Of a stretch of 64,000 nt of DNA, positions 7,787-21,158 are shown in pieces. The notes under the pieces are model-generated. The model ran no database searches and had not been told where the DNA came from. It saw nothing but the letters and a program-made list of their open reading frames with translations. Source of the stretch: Nocardioides marinus (GTDB lineage Bacteria > Actinomycetota > Actinomycetes > Propionibacteriales > Nocardioidaceae); contig NZ_JACBZI010000001.1 in NCBI RefSeq assembly GCF_013408145.1, positions 310,001 through 374,000 on the forward strand, read 5' to 3'. Every line of letters starts with the position of its first letter. Position 1 is the first letter of the stretch. The translations under genes were made by a program, and so were the position numbers.

Positions 7787-10700
7787 TTGGCTGCGCCTGC
7801 CTCCACCCCGCTCAACACCTCCGGCCACCGCCGCATCTCGTTCGCGAAGATCGCTGAACCTCTCGAGGTTCCCCAGCTCCTCTCCCTCCAGACCGACAGC
7901 TTCGACTGGCTCGTCGGCAACGACAAGTGGAACGCCGTCGTCGAGCGCCGTCGTGCCGAGGGTGAGGACGTCTCCGAGAAGTCCGGTCTGCAGGAGATCT
8001 TCGAGGAGATCTCCCCGATCGAGGACTTCTCCGAGACCATGTCCCTCTCGTTCGAGAACCCGGTCTTCTACGACCCCAAGTACACCGTCGACGAGTGCAA
8101 GGAGAAGGACTTCACCTACTCCGCTCCGCTCTACGTCTCGGCGGAGTTCACCAACAACGACACCGGTGAGATCAAGGGCCAGACGGTCTTCATGGGCGAC
8201 TTCCCGCTCATGACCCCCAAGGGCACCTTCGTCATCAACGGCACCGAGCGCGTCGTGGTCTCCCAGCTGGTCCGCAGCCCGGGCGTCTACTTCGAGCGCA
8301 CCGCCGACAAGACCTCCGACAAGGACATCTACACCGCCAAGCTCATCCCGAGCCGCGGTGCCTGGCTCGAGTTCGAGATCGACAAGCGCGACATGGTCGG
8401 CGTGCGCCTGGACCGCAAGCGCAAGCAGAACGTCACCGTGCTGCTCAAGGCCCTCGGCTGGACCAACGAGCAGATCCGCGAGGAGTTCGGCGAGTACGAG
8501 TCGATGATGCTGACCCTGGAGAAGGACCACACCCAGGGCCAGGACGACGCGCTGCTCGACATCTACCGCAAGCTGCGTCCGGGCGAGCCGCCGACGCGTG
8601 AGGCGGCGCAGACGCTGCTGAACAACTACTACTTCAACCCCAAGCGCTACGACCTGGCGAAGGTCGGTCGCTACAAGATCAACAAGAAGCTCGGCCTGAC
8701 CGAGGCCTTCGACCAGCAGACGCTGACCGTGGACGACGTCGTCGCCGCGATCAAGTACATCGTCGCGCTGCACGACGGCCGCACCCAGATCGAGGCGCCG
8801 CAGGGCACCCTCGACATCGCGGCCGACGACATCGACCACTTCGGCAACCGCCGCATGCGCACCGTGGGTGAGCTGATCCAGAACCAGCTGCGCACCGGAC
8901 TCGCGCGCATGGAGCGTGTGGTCCGCGAGCGGATGACGACCCAGGACGTCGAGGCGATCACGCCCCAGTCCCTGATCAACATCCGTCCCGTGGTGGCGGC
9001 GCTGAAGGAGTTCTTCGGGACCTCCCAGCTCAGCCAGTTCATGGACCAGACCAACCCGATCGCCGGTCTGACCCACAAGCGCCGCCTCTCCGCGCTCGGC
9101 CCGGGTGGTCTCTCCCGCGACCGCGCCGGCATGGAGGTCCGTGACGTCCACCCGTCGCACTACGGCCGCATGTGCCCGATCGAGACCCCTGAGGGCCCCA
9201 ACATCGGCCTGATCGGCTCGCTGGCCTCCTACGGTCGGATCAACCCCTTCGGGTTCGTCGAGACGCCCTACCGCAAGGTGGAGAACGGCTCGGTCACCGA
9301 CAAGGTCGACTACCTCACCGCCGACGACGAGGACCGCTACGTCATCGCGCAGGCCAACGCCGCGCTCGACGAGACCGGTCGCTTCGTCAACGAGCGGGTG
9401 CTGGTGCGCCAGCGCGACGGTGAGGTCTCCGAGCTCCTCGCCGAGGAGGTCGACTACATGGACGTCTCGCCGCGCCAGATGGTGTCGGTCGCGACGGCCC
9501 TGATCCCCTTCCTGGAGCACGACGACGCCAACCGTGCGCTCATGGGCGCCAACATGCAGCGCCAGGCGGTCCCGCTCATCAAGAGCGACAGCCCGCTGGT
9601 CGGCACCGGCATCGAGTACCGCGCCGCGGTCGACGCCGGTGACGTGGTCGTCGCCGAGGCCGCCGGTGTGGTCAAGGAGGTCTCCGCCGACCTCGTCGAG
9701 ACGATGAACGACGACGGCACCTACTCCTCCTACCGCCTCTCGAAGTTCAAGCGCTCCAACCAGGGCACCTGCATCAACCAGCGCCCGCTGGTCAGCGAGG
9801 GCGACCGGGTCGAGGTCGGGTCGCCGATCGCCGACGGCCCCTGCACCGACGACGCCGAGATGGCGCTGGGCACGAACCTCCTCGTGGCGTTCATGCCCTG
9901 GCAGGGTCACAACTACGAGGACGCGATCATCCTCAGCCAGCGCCTGGTGCAGGAGGACGTCCTCACCTCGATCCACATCGAGGAGCACGAGGTCGACGCC
10001 CGCGACACCAAGCTCGGCCCCGAGGAGATCACCCGGGACATCCCGAACGTCTCCGAGGAGGGTCTGGCCGACCTCGACGAGCGCGGCATCATCCGCATAG
10101 GCGCCGAGGTCACCACCGGTGACATCCTCGTCGGCAAGGTCACGCCCAAGGGCGAGACCGAGCTGACCCCGGAGGAGCGCCTGCTGCGCGCGATCTTCGG
10201 TGAGAAGGCCCGCGAGGTGCGCGACACCTCGATGAAGGTGCCGCACGGTGAGTCCGGCACGGTCATCGGCGTCCGGGTCTTCGACCGCGAGGACGGCGAT
10301 GAGCTGCCGCCGGGTGTCAACCAGCTGGTGCGCGTCTACGTCGCCCAGAAGCGTAAGATCTCGGTCGGCGACAAGCTCGCCGGGCGCCACGGCAACAAGG
10401 GCGTCATCGCCAAGATCCTGCCGATCGAGGACATGCCGTTCATGGAGGACGGCACCCCGGTCGACGTGATCCTCAACCCGCTGGGCGTGCCGCGACGCAT
10501 GAACATCGGTCAGATCCTCGAGCTGCACCTGGGCTGGCTGGCCAAGCAGGGCTGGGACCTCAACCTGTCCGGCGACCCCGACAGCTCGGACTGGAAGCAG
10601 CGCCTGATCCAGATCCACGCCGACAAGGCCGAGCCGAACAGCCGGGTCGCGACCCCGGTGTTCGACGGTGCGCGTGAGGACGAGATCACCGGCCTGCTCG

Positions 10701-11263
10701 GCTCGACGATCCCCAACCGCGACGGCGTGCGGATGATCGACGAGACCGGCAAGGCCAACCTGTTCGACGGCCGCTCCGGCGAGCCGTTCCCGGACCCGGT
10801 CTCGGTCGGCTACATGTACATCCTGAAGCTGCACCACCTCGTGGACGACAAGATCCACGCCCGCAGCACCGGCCCCTACTCGATGATCACGCAGCAGCCC
10901 CTGGGCGGTAAGGCCCAGTTCGGCGGCCAGCGGTTCGGCGAGATGGAGGTCTGGGCGATGGAGGCCTACGGCGCCGCCTACGCCCTGCAGGAGCTGCTGA
11001 CGATCAAGTCCGACGACGTCCCCGGACGCGTCAAGGTCTACGAGGCCATCGTGAAGGGCGAGAACATCCCCGACTCGGGCATCCCCGAGTCGTTCAAGGT
11101 GCTCGTCAAGGAGATGCAGTCGCTGTGCCTGAACGTGGAGGTCCTCTCCCAGGACGGCACCAGCATCGAGCTGCGCGACGCGGAGGAGGACGTCTTCCGC
11201 GCCGCTGAGGAGCTCGGCATCGACCTGTCCCGTCGCGAGCCCAGCTCGGTCGAAGAGGTGTGA
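7787..11263 (+). CDS. rpoB: DNA-directed RNA polymerase subunit beta
   Basis: The 1158-residue beta subunit of RNA polymerase, of normal actinobacterial length. It begins with TTG at 7787, six bases after GAAGGA (7775-7780); no ATG or GTG start fits better. The rifampicin region is at residues about 411-441 ([20 protein letters not shown] then [12 protein letters not shown]), followed by [18 protein letters not shown]. The C-terminal part contains [14 protein letters not shown] and the alpha/beta' contact region [16 protein letters not shown]. Compared with the E. coli rifampicin pocket, residues 518, 521 and 522 are Thr, Ile and Ala. Transcribed with rpoC across a 91-base gap containing a strong hairpin. 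Confidence 0.99.
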   Translation: MAAPASTPLNTSGHRRISFAKIAEPLEVPQLLSLQTDSFDWLVGNDKWNAVVERRRAEGEDVSEKSGLQEIFEEISPIEDFSETMSLSFENPVFYDPKYTVDECKEKDFTYSAPLYVSAEFTNNDTGEIKGQTVFMGDFPLMTPKGTFVINGTERVVVSQLVRSPGVYFERTADKTSDKDIYTAKLIPSRGAWLEFEIDKRDMVGVRLDRKRKQNVTVLLKALGWTNEQIREEFGEYESMMLTLEKDHTQGQDDALLDIYRKLRPGEPPTREAAQTLLNNYYFNPKRYDLAKVGRYKINKKLGLTEAFDQQTLTVDDVVAAIKYIVALHDGRTQIEAPQGTLDIAADDIDHFGNRRMRTVGELIQNQLRTGLARMERVVRERMTTQDVEAITPQSLINIRPVVAALKEFFGTSQLSQFMDQTNPIAGLTHKRRLSALGPGGLSRDRAGMEVRDVHPSHYGRMCPIETPEGPNIGLIGSLASYGRINPFGFVETPYRKVENGSVTDKVDYLTADDEDRYVIAQANAALDETGRFVNERVLVRQRDGEVSELLAEEVDYMDVSPRQMVSVATALIPFLEHDDANRALMGANMQRQAVPLIKSDSPLVGTGIEYRAAVDAGDVVVAEAAGVVKEVSADLVETMNDDGTYSSYRLSKFKRSNQGTCINQRPLVSEGDRVEVGSPIADGPCTDDAEMALGTNLLVAFMPWQGHNYEDAIILSQRLVQEDVLTSIHIEEHEVDARDTKLGPEEITRDIPNVSEEGLADLDERGIIRIGAEVTTGDILVGKVTPKGETELTPEERLLRAIFGEKAREVRDTSMKVPHGESGTVIGVRVFDREDGDELPPGVNQLVRVYVAQKRKISVGDKLAGRHGNKGVIAKILPIEDMPFMEDGTPVDVILNPLGVPRRMNIGQILELHLGWLAKQGWDLNLSGDPDSSDWKQRLIQIHADKAEPNSRVATPVFDGAREDEITGLLGSTIPNRDGVRMIDETGKANLFDGRSGEPFPDPVSVGYMYILKLHHLVDDKIHARSTGPYSMITQQPLGGKAQFGGQRFGEMEVWAMEAYGAAYALQELLTIKSDDVPGRVKVYEAIVKGENIPDSGIPESFKVLVKEMQSLCLNVEVLSQDGTSIELRDAEEDVFRAAEELGIDLSRREPSSVEEV

Positions 11264-11266
11264 GCG

Positions 11267-11302
11267 CCGGTACGCCGGCACACTCGTGTGCCGGCGTACC
11301 GG
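11267..11302 (+). repeat. Perfect 17-bp hairpin between rpoB and rpoC
   Basis: CCGGTACGCCGGCACAC (11267-11283) and GTGTGCCGGCGTACCGG (11286-11302) pair perfectly around a 2-base loop, starting four bases after the rpoB stop. There is no following T-run, and rpoC has no evident promoter of its own, so full termination is unlikely. Partial attenuation or an RNA-processing site are the more reasonable readings. Confidence 0.7.
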
Positions 11303-11354
11303 ACTCCGCCCCCTTACTTCACTTTTCTAGATCTACCGAAGGGTTGCAGCCACC

Positions 11355-15233
<3,879 letters not shown>

Positions 15234-15275
15234 GCGAAGCGAAGCGCTGGTAAGGCACGAACCAGGTTGAGCAAG

Positions 15276-15311
15276 GCAACGCCCGCCCACGCTTGCGTGG
15301 GCGGGCGTTGC
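15276..15311 (+). terminator. Rho-independent-like terminator after rpoC
   Basis: GCAACGCCCGCCCACGC (15276-15292) and GCGTGGGCGGGCGTTGC (15295-15311) form a perfect 17-bp stem with a TT loop, 42 bases after the rpoC stop. It sits inside a repeat-like context (GGTTGAGCAAGG before, GTCGAAACC after) that recurs in similar form near 50421-50526. Confidence 0.8.
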
Positions 15312-15398
15312 TGCGTCGAAACCAGGTCGGATCGTGGAGTCGGTCGTCACCGGCCGACCACCGCACGACGGTTCCCACCCGCCTGAGAGGATGACCCC

Positions 15399-16682
15399 GT
15401 GACCAGCGCGACCCTGCCGACCGAGACCGACGTCCTCGTGGTCGGGGCGGGGCCGGCGGGCTCCGCGGCCGCCGCCTGGTGTGCGCGGGCCGGCCTCGAC
15501 GTGGTGCTGGCCGACGCGGCGACCTACCCCCGCGACAAGACCTGCGGTGACGGGCTCACGCCTCGCGCGGTCCACGAGCTGTCCCGGCTCGGTCTGGAGG
15601 ACTGGCTGCGTGCCCACACCGTCAACCAGGGGCTGCGCGCCCACGGCTTCGGGCAGACCCTGCACCTGCCGTGGCCCGGCGGCACGCTGCCGGCCTGGGG
15701 CAGTGCCGTGGCCCGCACCGAGCTCGACGACCACCTGCGCACGACCGCCCTGAAGTCGGGTGCGATCGGCGTCGAGGACGCCCGAGCGGTCGACGTGCGC
15801 TGGGACGGCGCGCGTGTCGCCGCCGTCGTCTTCGAGCGTCGCGGCGCGCGCCGCGACGGCGGCCGGGCCGTCGAGCGCTTCGAGATCGCCTGCCGGCGAC
15901 TGGTCGTGGCCGACGGCGTCCGCTCGCCGCTGGGCAAGGTCCTGGGCAGGGAGTGGCACCGCGACACGGTCTACGGTGTCGCCGGCCGTTCCTACGTCAC
16001 CTCGTCCATGACCGACGACCCCTGGATCAGCTCGCACCTGGAGCTGCGCGACGAGAAGGGAGCGGTGCTCTCGGGGTACGGCTGGATCTTCCCGCTGGGC
16101 ACGGGCGAGGTGAACCTCGGCGTGGGCACGCTGGCGACCGCCAAGCGGCCCGCCGACATCGCCATCAAGCCGTTGATGCAGTTCTACGCCGACCAGCGGC
16201 GCGAGGAGTTCGGGCTCTCCGGCGACCTGCGGATGCCGACCTCGGCCCTGCTCCCCATGGGCGGTGCGGTCACCCACGTCGCCGGCGCCAACTGGGCGCT
16301 CATCGGCGACGCCGCGGGATGCGTGAACCCGCTCAACGGCGAGGGCATCGACTACGGCCTGGAGACCGGGCGGATGGTGGCCGACCTCCTCGTCGAGCTC
16401 GGCCCGGACGCGATCGGTCTCAGCACGGCATGGCCGTCGCTGCTGCGTGAGCACTACGGCGAGGCCTTCTCGATCGCGCGTCGCCTGGCCGGGCTGGTGA
16501 CCGTGCCGTGGGTGCTGCCGCGCTTCGGCCCGACCGGGATGCGGTCGGAGCTGTTGATGACCCTCGCGCTGCGCTGGATGGGCAACCTGGTCACCGACGA
16601 GGACCGCGACCGTGCGGCCCGCGTCTGGCGTTGGGCGGGGCGGCGCTCGCTCGCCCTCGACGCCCGGCCGCCGTTCGGCTGA
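15399..16682 (+). CDS. Geranylgeranyl reductase family FAD-dependent oxidoreductase
   Basis: A 427-residue flavoprotein. The N-terminal Rossmann motif is VVGAGPAGSAAAAW (about residues 13-26), then DKTCGDGLTPRAV, the signature after the FAD fold in geranylgeranyl reductases. The second FAD contact is ALIGDAAGCVNPLNGEGIDY (about 303-322). The family hydrogenates isoprenoid chains, such as the geranylgeranyl side chain of menaquinone or lipids, or acts as a related oxidoreductase. The GTG start lies eight bases after GAGAGG (15385-15390). It probably forms an operon with the acyltransferase 14 bases downstream, which hints at membrane lipid or quinone metabolism. Confidence 0.85.
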   Translation: MTSATLPTETDVLVVGAGPAGSAAAAWCARAGLDVVLADAATYPRDKTCGDGLTPRAVHELSRLGLEDWLRAHTVNQGLRAHGFGQTLHLPWPGGTLPAWGSAVARTELDDHLRTTALKSGAIGVEDARAVDVRWDGARVAAVVFERRGARRDGGRAVERFEIACRRLVVADGVRSPLGKVLGREWHRDTVYGVAGRSYVTSSMTDDPWISSHLELRDEKGAVLSGYGWIFPLGTGEVNLGVGTLATAKRPADIAIKPLMQFYADQRREEFGLSGDLRMPTSALLPMGGAVTHVAGANWALIGDAAGCVNPLNGEGIDYGLETGRMVADLLVELGPDAIGLSTAWPSLLREHYGEAFSIARRLAGLVTVPWVLPRFGPTGMRSELLMTLALRWMGNLVTDEDRDRAARVWRWAGRRSLALDARPPFG

Positions 16683-16696
16683 GCGGTGGTCGCTGG

Positions 16697-17506
16697 GTGA
16701 GCGGGGAGGGCTGGTACGCCGCCACCACCCTGCTCGGGCGCGCCGTGCTGCGGGGACTGGACGTCCGACGGCACTGGCACGACACCGAGCACCTGCCCCC
16801 GACGGGGCCGGTGCTGCTGGCCAGCAACCACGCCTCCTTCCCCGACTTCGCGTTCGTGGGGGAGGCCGGGCTCGCGCGCGGACGCCGGATCCGCTTCCTG
16901 TGCCGGCACGACATGTGGGAGGTGCCGGTGGTGGGTGCCGCCATGAGGGGCATGCGGCACGTACCGGTCGACCGGGAGGCACCGGCCGCCGCCTACCTCG
17001 CGGCGCGGCGGCTGCTGGGTGAGGGCGAGCCGGTGTGCGTCTTCCCCGAGGCCGGGGTCTCGCACAGCTACACCATCCGTGCCCTGATGCCCGGTGTCGC
17101 CGCCCTGGCGCGGGAGACCGGCGTACCCGTGGTGCCGGTGGCGGTCTGGGGCCACCAGCGGCTGTGGCCGTTGCGGCGCCACCTCGACGAGCGGGCCGGT
17201 GTGGCCCTGCACCGAGGGGTGCACGTCGACGTCGCCTTCGGCGAGCCCTTCGCGGTGGCCGCCGGGGCCGACCTCGTCGAGGTGACCCGCGACCTCGGGC
17301 ACCGGATGACCCGGTTGCTCGAGGGGCTGCAGACCGAGCCGCACCACACCCCGCGGCCCGGTGAGCGGGCCCGGTGGCACCCCGCCCACCTCGGCGGCAC
17401 GGCGCCGACCCGCGCGCAGGCCGAGGAGCTCGACCTCGTCCCCCGCAGCGCGGTGGCCCCCACCTGGGGACCGTCCGCGAGTGACCCCTCGGCCGTGCGC
17501 GAGTGA
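16697..17506 (+). CDS. 1-acyl-sn-glycerol-3-phosphate acyltransferase family protein
   Basis: A 269-residue PlsC-type acyltransferase. The catalytic block is NHASFPD (matching NHxxxxD), and the substrate-binding block FPEAGVSHS corresponds to the usual FPEGTRS with Ala in place of Gly. It is expected to transfer an acyl chain to a lysophospholipid or similar acceptor at the membrane. The GTG at 16697 is the first start codon after the preceding stop; the longer open frame upstream is out of context within the reductase gene. The C-terminal 50 residues are Pro/Ala-rich. It ends nine bases from the convergent gene. Confidence 0.85.
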   Translation: MSGEGWYAATTLLGRAVLRGLDVRRHWHDTEHLPPTGPVLLASNHASFPDFAFVGEAGLARGRRIRFLCRHDMWEVPVVGAAMRGMRHVPVDREAPAAAYLAARRLLGEGEPVCVFPEAGVSHSYTIRALMPGVAALARETGVPVVPVAVWGHQRLWPLRRHLDERAGVALHRGVHVDVAFGEPFAVAAGADLVEVTRDLGHRMTRLLEGLQTEPHHTPRPGERARWHPAHLGGTAPTRAQAEELDLVPRSAVAPTWGPSASDPSAVRE

Positions 17507-17515
17507 CCTCTGGGC

Positions 17516-18553
17516 CTAGAAGGGCGCTGCCGCGACCTCGCACAGGTTCAGGTGCGGGTCCTTGTCGTCGTTGGTGATGTAGTACGACGACACGTACATG
17601 TTGACCGTCCGGCCGTGGGCAGTCAGGTTGAGCTCCATCATGCCGTTCTCCGGCATGTCGAGGGGGCCGACGTAGCCTCCGCCGGCCTCCATGAAGTCCT
17701 CCTCGACGTGGTCGTCGAGCAGCCCCTCGGCGGTGATGGTCCGGGCGCGCATGGTGGCGTTCGGGTCGTCGGTGATCAACCGCAGCCACTGGATGCTGCG
17801 GCGGCCGGTCTGGCAGGTGAGCTCCAACGTGCCGACGGGGGAGAGGTCGGTGGTGACCACCGTACGTCCTTCGGAGTCCTGGTCACCGTGCCAGGTGAGC
17901 AGGGCCGACTGGGTGGGGTCGGTGGCGAGCTCGGCCTGCATCGAGCAGGAACGGTAGCGCCGCGGCTCGCGGAAGTTCTCCCACCACCAGCTGAACTTGA
18001 TCGACGTGGCCGGGACCGCGCCCTGCGCGCCGCCCGGCAGGTGCCGGCCCGTGCGGGTGCTGATGACGCCCTCGGCGTACCCGCTGGCGAAGGTCTCGAT
18101 GGGGGTCTGCTGGTTCAGGCCCTCGTGAGCGGCCTTGCCGGTGCCGCCCGTGCCGTCGTCGTCGGCGGTGTCGTAGCGGTAGACGCGGACGTTCTTCACC
18201 GCGACGACGTCGCTGTAGTTCTTCTTCTCGTACTTCGCCAGCCACATGGTGGTCTCGCGGTTCCGGTCGTCGGGCTTGATCTTGAGCATCGTGTTCTTCG
18301 GCTTGCAGACCAGCTTGAGCTGGCCGATGCCGGGGATGCGGCCCGAGGAGGTGTAGCTGCTCTTGTCGGTCTTGCCCGACCAGGACAACGAGATGGTCTT
18401 GGTGATCACGTCGTCCGGTGCCCGCCGGGCCTGCGCCGGGGAGGACGTCGCGACGGATCCCAGCAACGCGGCCACGACCGCGAGCGTGAGGGCCGTCGCG
18501 GCCAGGGCACGGGGTCGCGCGGTGCTGGGGACGGGGACGGAGCGCACGGTCAT
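17516..18553 (-). CDS. Secreted protein of unknown function, last gene of the glycan operon
   Basis: 345 residues with a clear Sec signal peptide (hydrophobic stretch at about 16-36, then SPAQA as a probable cleavage site). The mature part is rich in Ser/Thr and beta-prone segments and holds a few cysteines (CKPKN, CSMQAEL, LTCQTG, LNLCEV) that could form two disulfides. I recognise no family. Its start overlaps the upstream gene's stop (18550-18553), so it belongs to the seven-gene coupled operon. The exported location fits a structural or glycan-binding role at the cell surface, which is inference. Confidence 0.8.
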   Translation of the reverse strand: MTVRSVPVPSTARPRALAATALTLAVVAALLGSVATSSPAQARRAPDDVITKTISLSWSGKTDKSSYTSSGRIPGIGQLKLVCKPKNTMLKIKPDDRNRETTMWLAKYEKKNYSDVVAVKNVRVYRYDTADDDGTGGTGKAAHEGLNQQTPIETFASGYAEGVISTRTGRHLPGGAQGAVPATSIKFSWWWENFREPRRYRSCSMQAELATDPTQSALLTWHGDQDSEGRTVVTTDLSPVGTLELTCQTGRRSIQWLRLITDDPNATMRARTITAEGLLDDHVEEDFMEAGGGYVGPLDMPENGMMELNLTAHGRTVNMYVSSYYITNDDKDPHLNLCEVAAAPF

Positions 18554-20007
18554 CGGGCCGGCTGGAGGCTGGTCGACTGCTGCTCGTCGGTGGTCACGAT
18601 CGGCTCGGGGTCGAGCTCGACGAGCACCGGGTCGCTGTCACCGCGCACCCAGGCCTTCTGGACGGCGATGTCGGCCTCGGGCACCGAGACCAGACGAGCG
18701 CGCGTCGCGTCGTCCTCGGCGTGGTTCAGGTAGTGCAGGAGGAACTCCGAGACCTCGGAGCGCTCGAGGGAGCGCTGGGTGGTGGTCAGCAGCATCCGGC
18801 GGGCCAACGGGTACTCACCGCTGGTGATGGTCTGCTGGCTGGGGAAGATGCAGTTGCGCTCGCCCTCGGGTGTGGTGACCTCGAAGGGACGCAGCTGCTC
18901 CTCGAACAGCTCGTAGTAGCTGAACCGGAAGTAGGCCACGTTGCCGCGCGAGGACTGGATGCGCTTGCGGGCGTTGAGCGACTTCTCCCACACGGCCGTG
19001 AGCTCACGCTTGCGGGCCTCCAGGACCCGCATGCGTCGCTGGGCCTCCTCGAGCGCCTCGATCGCGCGCTGCAGGCGGGCCTGGTCGGCCTGCTGGGTCG
19101 CCAGGGGGCGCTGGTCGCGCTGCCCCTTGGCGACTTCCTCGCGGGCCACCTGGACCTCTTCCTTGGCGTCGTTCACCACGGGGTACCAGTCGGCCAGCTG
19201 CTGCTTGACCAGGTCGCGCTTGCGGGCCCGCTCGCGCAGCTGGAGCGCGAGGAGCTCGTCCCGGTCCCGACCGACGACGAAGAGACGAGAGCCCTGGTCG
19301 GTGTCGAACGCGCGGTAGTCCGAGCGCAGGTTGGTCATCGACGGTTGCGGAGCGCCCAGGACGTACTGCCCGAAGAACGAGAAGGCGTTGTTCTCCCGGT
19401 TGGGCCCGCCGACCTTCAGGGGCACCTCGTCGAAGCCGTTGCCGAGCTGCGACCACGACGTCACGGGGGAGCCGGCGCGGTAGATCTCGCGGACCTGGTC
19501 GGTGCTCAGGCAGTCACCGCCCACGTCGGACTCGTTCTTGGCGGCGACGACGATCGCGTCGGAGGCGACCTGGAACTGGATGAGGTCCAGACCCACCCGT
19601 CGGCACGCCTCGAACTCGGCGCGGGTGACCTCACGCGAGGAGTCGACGATGTCGACCTCGCCGGAGCACAGCGCGGCGAAGGCGGCGTCCTCCCCGTCGT
19701 AGGTCATCGACACGTCGGTGTCGGAGCCGCTCTGGTTGAAGGCGAAGACCTCGTCCGGGGTGAGCGAGCCCCGGTTGCCGCTGATCTGGACGGTGCCGCT
19801 GGCCGGTTGGGGCAGCTGTCGGTACGCCTCGCGGACCCGCTGGCTCTCGGCCTGGTCGGCGCGGTAGTCCTGGGCCTGGGCGTCGGCCACGATGTCGGTC
19901 GCGTCCTGGGTCGGCTCCTCGGAGCAGGCGCTCAGGCCGAACAGGGTCAGGGCCGCGAGACCGGCGGTGATCGCGGTCCGCGCCCGGTACGTGCGCTGGG
20001 TGGTCAT
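18550..20007 (-). CDS. PstS-like substrate-binding lipoprotein with coiled-coil insertion
   Basis: 485 residues with a lipoprotein signal (lipobox LSAC, Cys28). Residues about 68-240 and 355-425 resemble the two parts of a phosphate-type periplasmic binding protein: GEVDIVDSSREVTRAEFEAC, then the C-lobe pieces GNVAYFRFSYYE and ITSGEYPLARRML, which match the usual AIGYfgfaYYe and YPLsRpL elements. Between them lies a charged, heptad-rich stretch (about 248-352) with no place in ordinary PstS, predicted as a long coiled coil. No permease or ATPase genes are adjacent. It lies in a glycan operon, so it may have been repurposed from transport to a structural or sensory role. Confidence 0.7.
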   Translation of the reverse strand: MTTQRTYRARTAITAGLAALTLFGLSACSEEPTQDATDIVADAQAQDYRADQAESQRVREAYRQLPQPASGTVQISGNRGSLTPDEVFAFNQSGSDTDVSMTYDGEDAAFAALCSGEVDIVDSSREVTRAEFEACRRVGLDLIQFQVASDAIVVAAKNESDVGGDCLSTDQVREIYRAGSPVTSWSQLGNGFDEVPLKVGGPNRENNAFSFFGQYVLGAPQPSMTNLRSDYRAFDTDQGSRLFVVGRDRDELLALQLRERARKRDLVKQQLADWYPVVNDAKEEVQVAREEVAKGQRDQRPLATQQADQARLQRAIEALEEAQRRMRVLEARKRELTAVWEKSLNARKRIQSSRGNVAYFRFSYYELFEEQLRPFEVTTPEGERNCIFPSQQTITSGEYPLARRMLLTTTQRSLERSEVSEFLLHYLNHAEDDATRARLVSVPEADIAVQKAWVRGDSDPVLVELDPEPIVTTDEQQSTSLQPAR

Positions 20008-21158
20008 CGGTTCGTCCCCTCGACGGGTGGGTAGGGGTAGCGCTGACCCAGCTCGACGACCTCGAAGTCGTCCAGCGTGAGGCCCTGCAGCTCGTTGCCC
20101 TGGATCAGGTCGGTGGTCACGTCACGCTGGGCGTAGAGCGTCGGGACCTCGGCCCGGTCGACGACGATCGCGCCGTAGGTCCGCAGCGTCAGCACGATCG
20201 CGTCGGCCAGCCGCTGCTGCTGGGCCGTGAGCCGGATCGGCTTGCCGGTGCGCGGGTCGCGCGGACGGTCGGGGACCACGTCGGCCTTCAACCGGATCCG
20301 TGCACCCTCCGGCAGCGAGGAGGTCTCGCCGTTGCCGTCGGTGGAGGAGGCCGGCTGGACGTAGCTGTTCTGTGCCGGGCCGGGGACGCTGATGGCCAGG
20401 GCGTGCTCGATCAGGCCGGCCTCGAGCTCACCGGGGCGGATCAGCCCGGCGAACAGCGGGAGCCCCGAGCCGCGGGCACCCACGCTGCCGGGCTCCTGGT
20501 AGCCGGGACCGTCCAGGGCCCACTTCTTCATGTAGTGGTAGGAGATCGAGTCGTCGTCCTCGCGACGGGCGCGCCACAGGTCGTAGGCCACGTTGGCCCC
20601 GACGTCGACGATGGTGAACCAGCCGTCGTAGCGGGGGTCGGGGTCGACATCGGCAGGGATGGTCAGGGTGACGGTGTCGTCGCCGTCCCCGCACTGCGAC
20701 TGGCGGCACACGACGGCGGTCGGCTCACCACCGGCGACGACCGGCACGGTCCAGGACTCGGTGTTGATGTAGAGCGGGTCGGTGATCCGTCGCGGGACCG
20801 TGCGCACGGTGGTGGCGTCCTCCACGACGCCGACACGGAACTGGGCGCGGTTGATCATCCGCGAGGACGCCTCGTCGACCGCTTCGCCGTCGACCCGTGT
20901 GTTCCACGGCGAGGTGGCGGCGAACAGCCGCGCCTCGGCGGAGGGCAGCCCGTCGGCGGTGCTCTCGGCGGAGCCGGCGGTCATGGTGACCTCGGCCTCG
21001 GGGGTGCGTCCCGAGGCCTCGTCGGAGTCCGAGCCGCAGGCGGCGAGGGACACCGAGAGGGCGGCGACCGCGAGTGCGGCGACGCCGCGTCGCAGGGTGC
21101 CGCCGGAGCGCGGGTGCTGGGTGCTGGTGGATCGCATGGTGATCGGCCGCCGAGTCAT
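20004..21158 (-). CDS. Exported lipoprotein of unknown function
   Basis: 384 residues with a lipoprotein signal (lipobox LAAC, Cys41; a shorter start at Met8 would also keep it). The mature part begins with a Ser/Thr/Glu linker, then a domain with SPWNTRVDGE, RITDPLYINTESWTVPV, DPRYDGWFTIVDVG and AYDLWRAR, a pattern of beta strands with conserved aromatics that looks like a surface carbohydrate-active or carbohydrate-binding fold. I cannot assign a family. Both ends overlap neighbours by four bases, so it is made together with the glycosyltransferases upstream. Confidence 0.75.
   Translation of the reverse strand: MTRRPITMRSTSTQHPRSGGTLRRGVAALAVAALSVSLAACGSDSDEASGRTPEAEVTMTAGSAESTADGLPSAEARLFAATSPWNTRVDGEAVDEASSRMINRAQFRVGVVEDATTVRTVPRRITDPLYINTESWTVPVVAGGEPTAVVCRQSQCGDGDDTVTLTIPADVDPDPRYDGWFTIVDVGANVAYDLWRARREDDDSISYHYMKKWALDGPGYQEPGSVGARGSGLPLFAGLIRPGELEAGLIEHALAISVPGPAQNSYVQPASSTDGNGETSSLPEGARIRLKADVVPDRPRDPRTGKPIRLTAQQQRLADAIVLTLRTYGAIVVDRAEVPTLYAQRDVTTDLIQGNELQGLTLDDFEVVELGQRYPYPPVEGTNR

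Noticed and set aside
9017..9109. Claim of rifampicin resistance
   Set aside because: The key residues D516, H526 and S531 are wild type; the other differences may be lineage-typical.
7706..11281. A 1191-codon open frame antisense to rpoB
   Set aside because: High GC leaves the opposite strand free of stops when codon third positions are G/C. It has no domain, and rpoB is certain.
11267..11302. The rpoB-rpoC hairpin as a full terminator
   Set aside because: There is no T-run and rpoC has no visible promoter of its own, so it cannot be an efficient stop.
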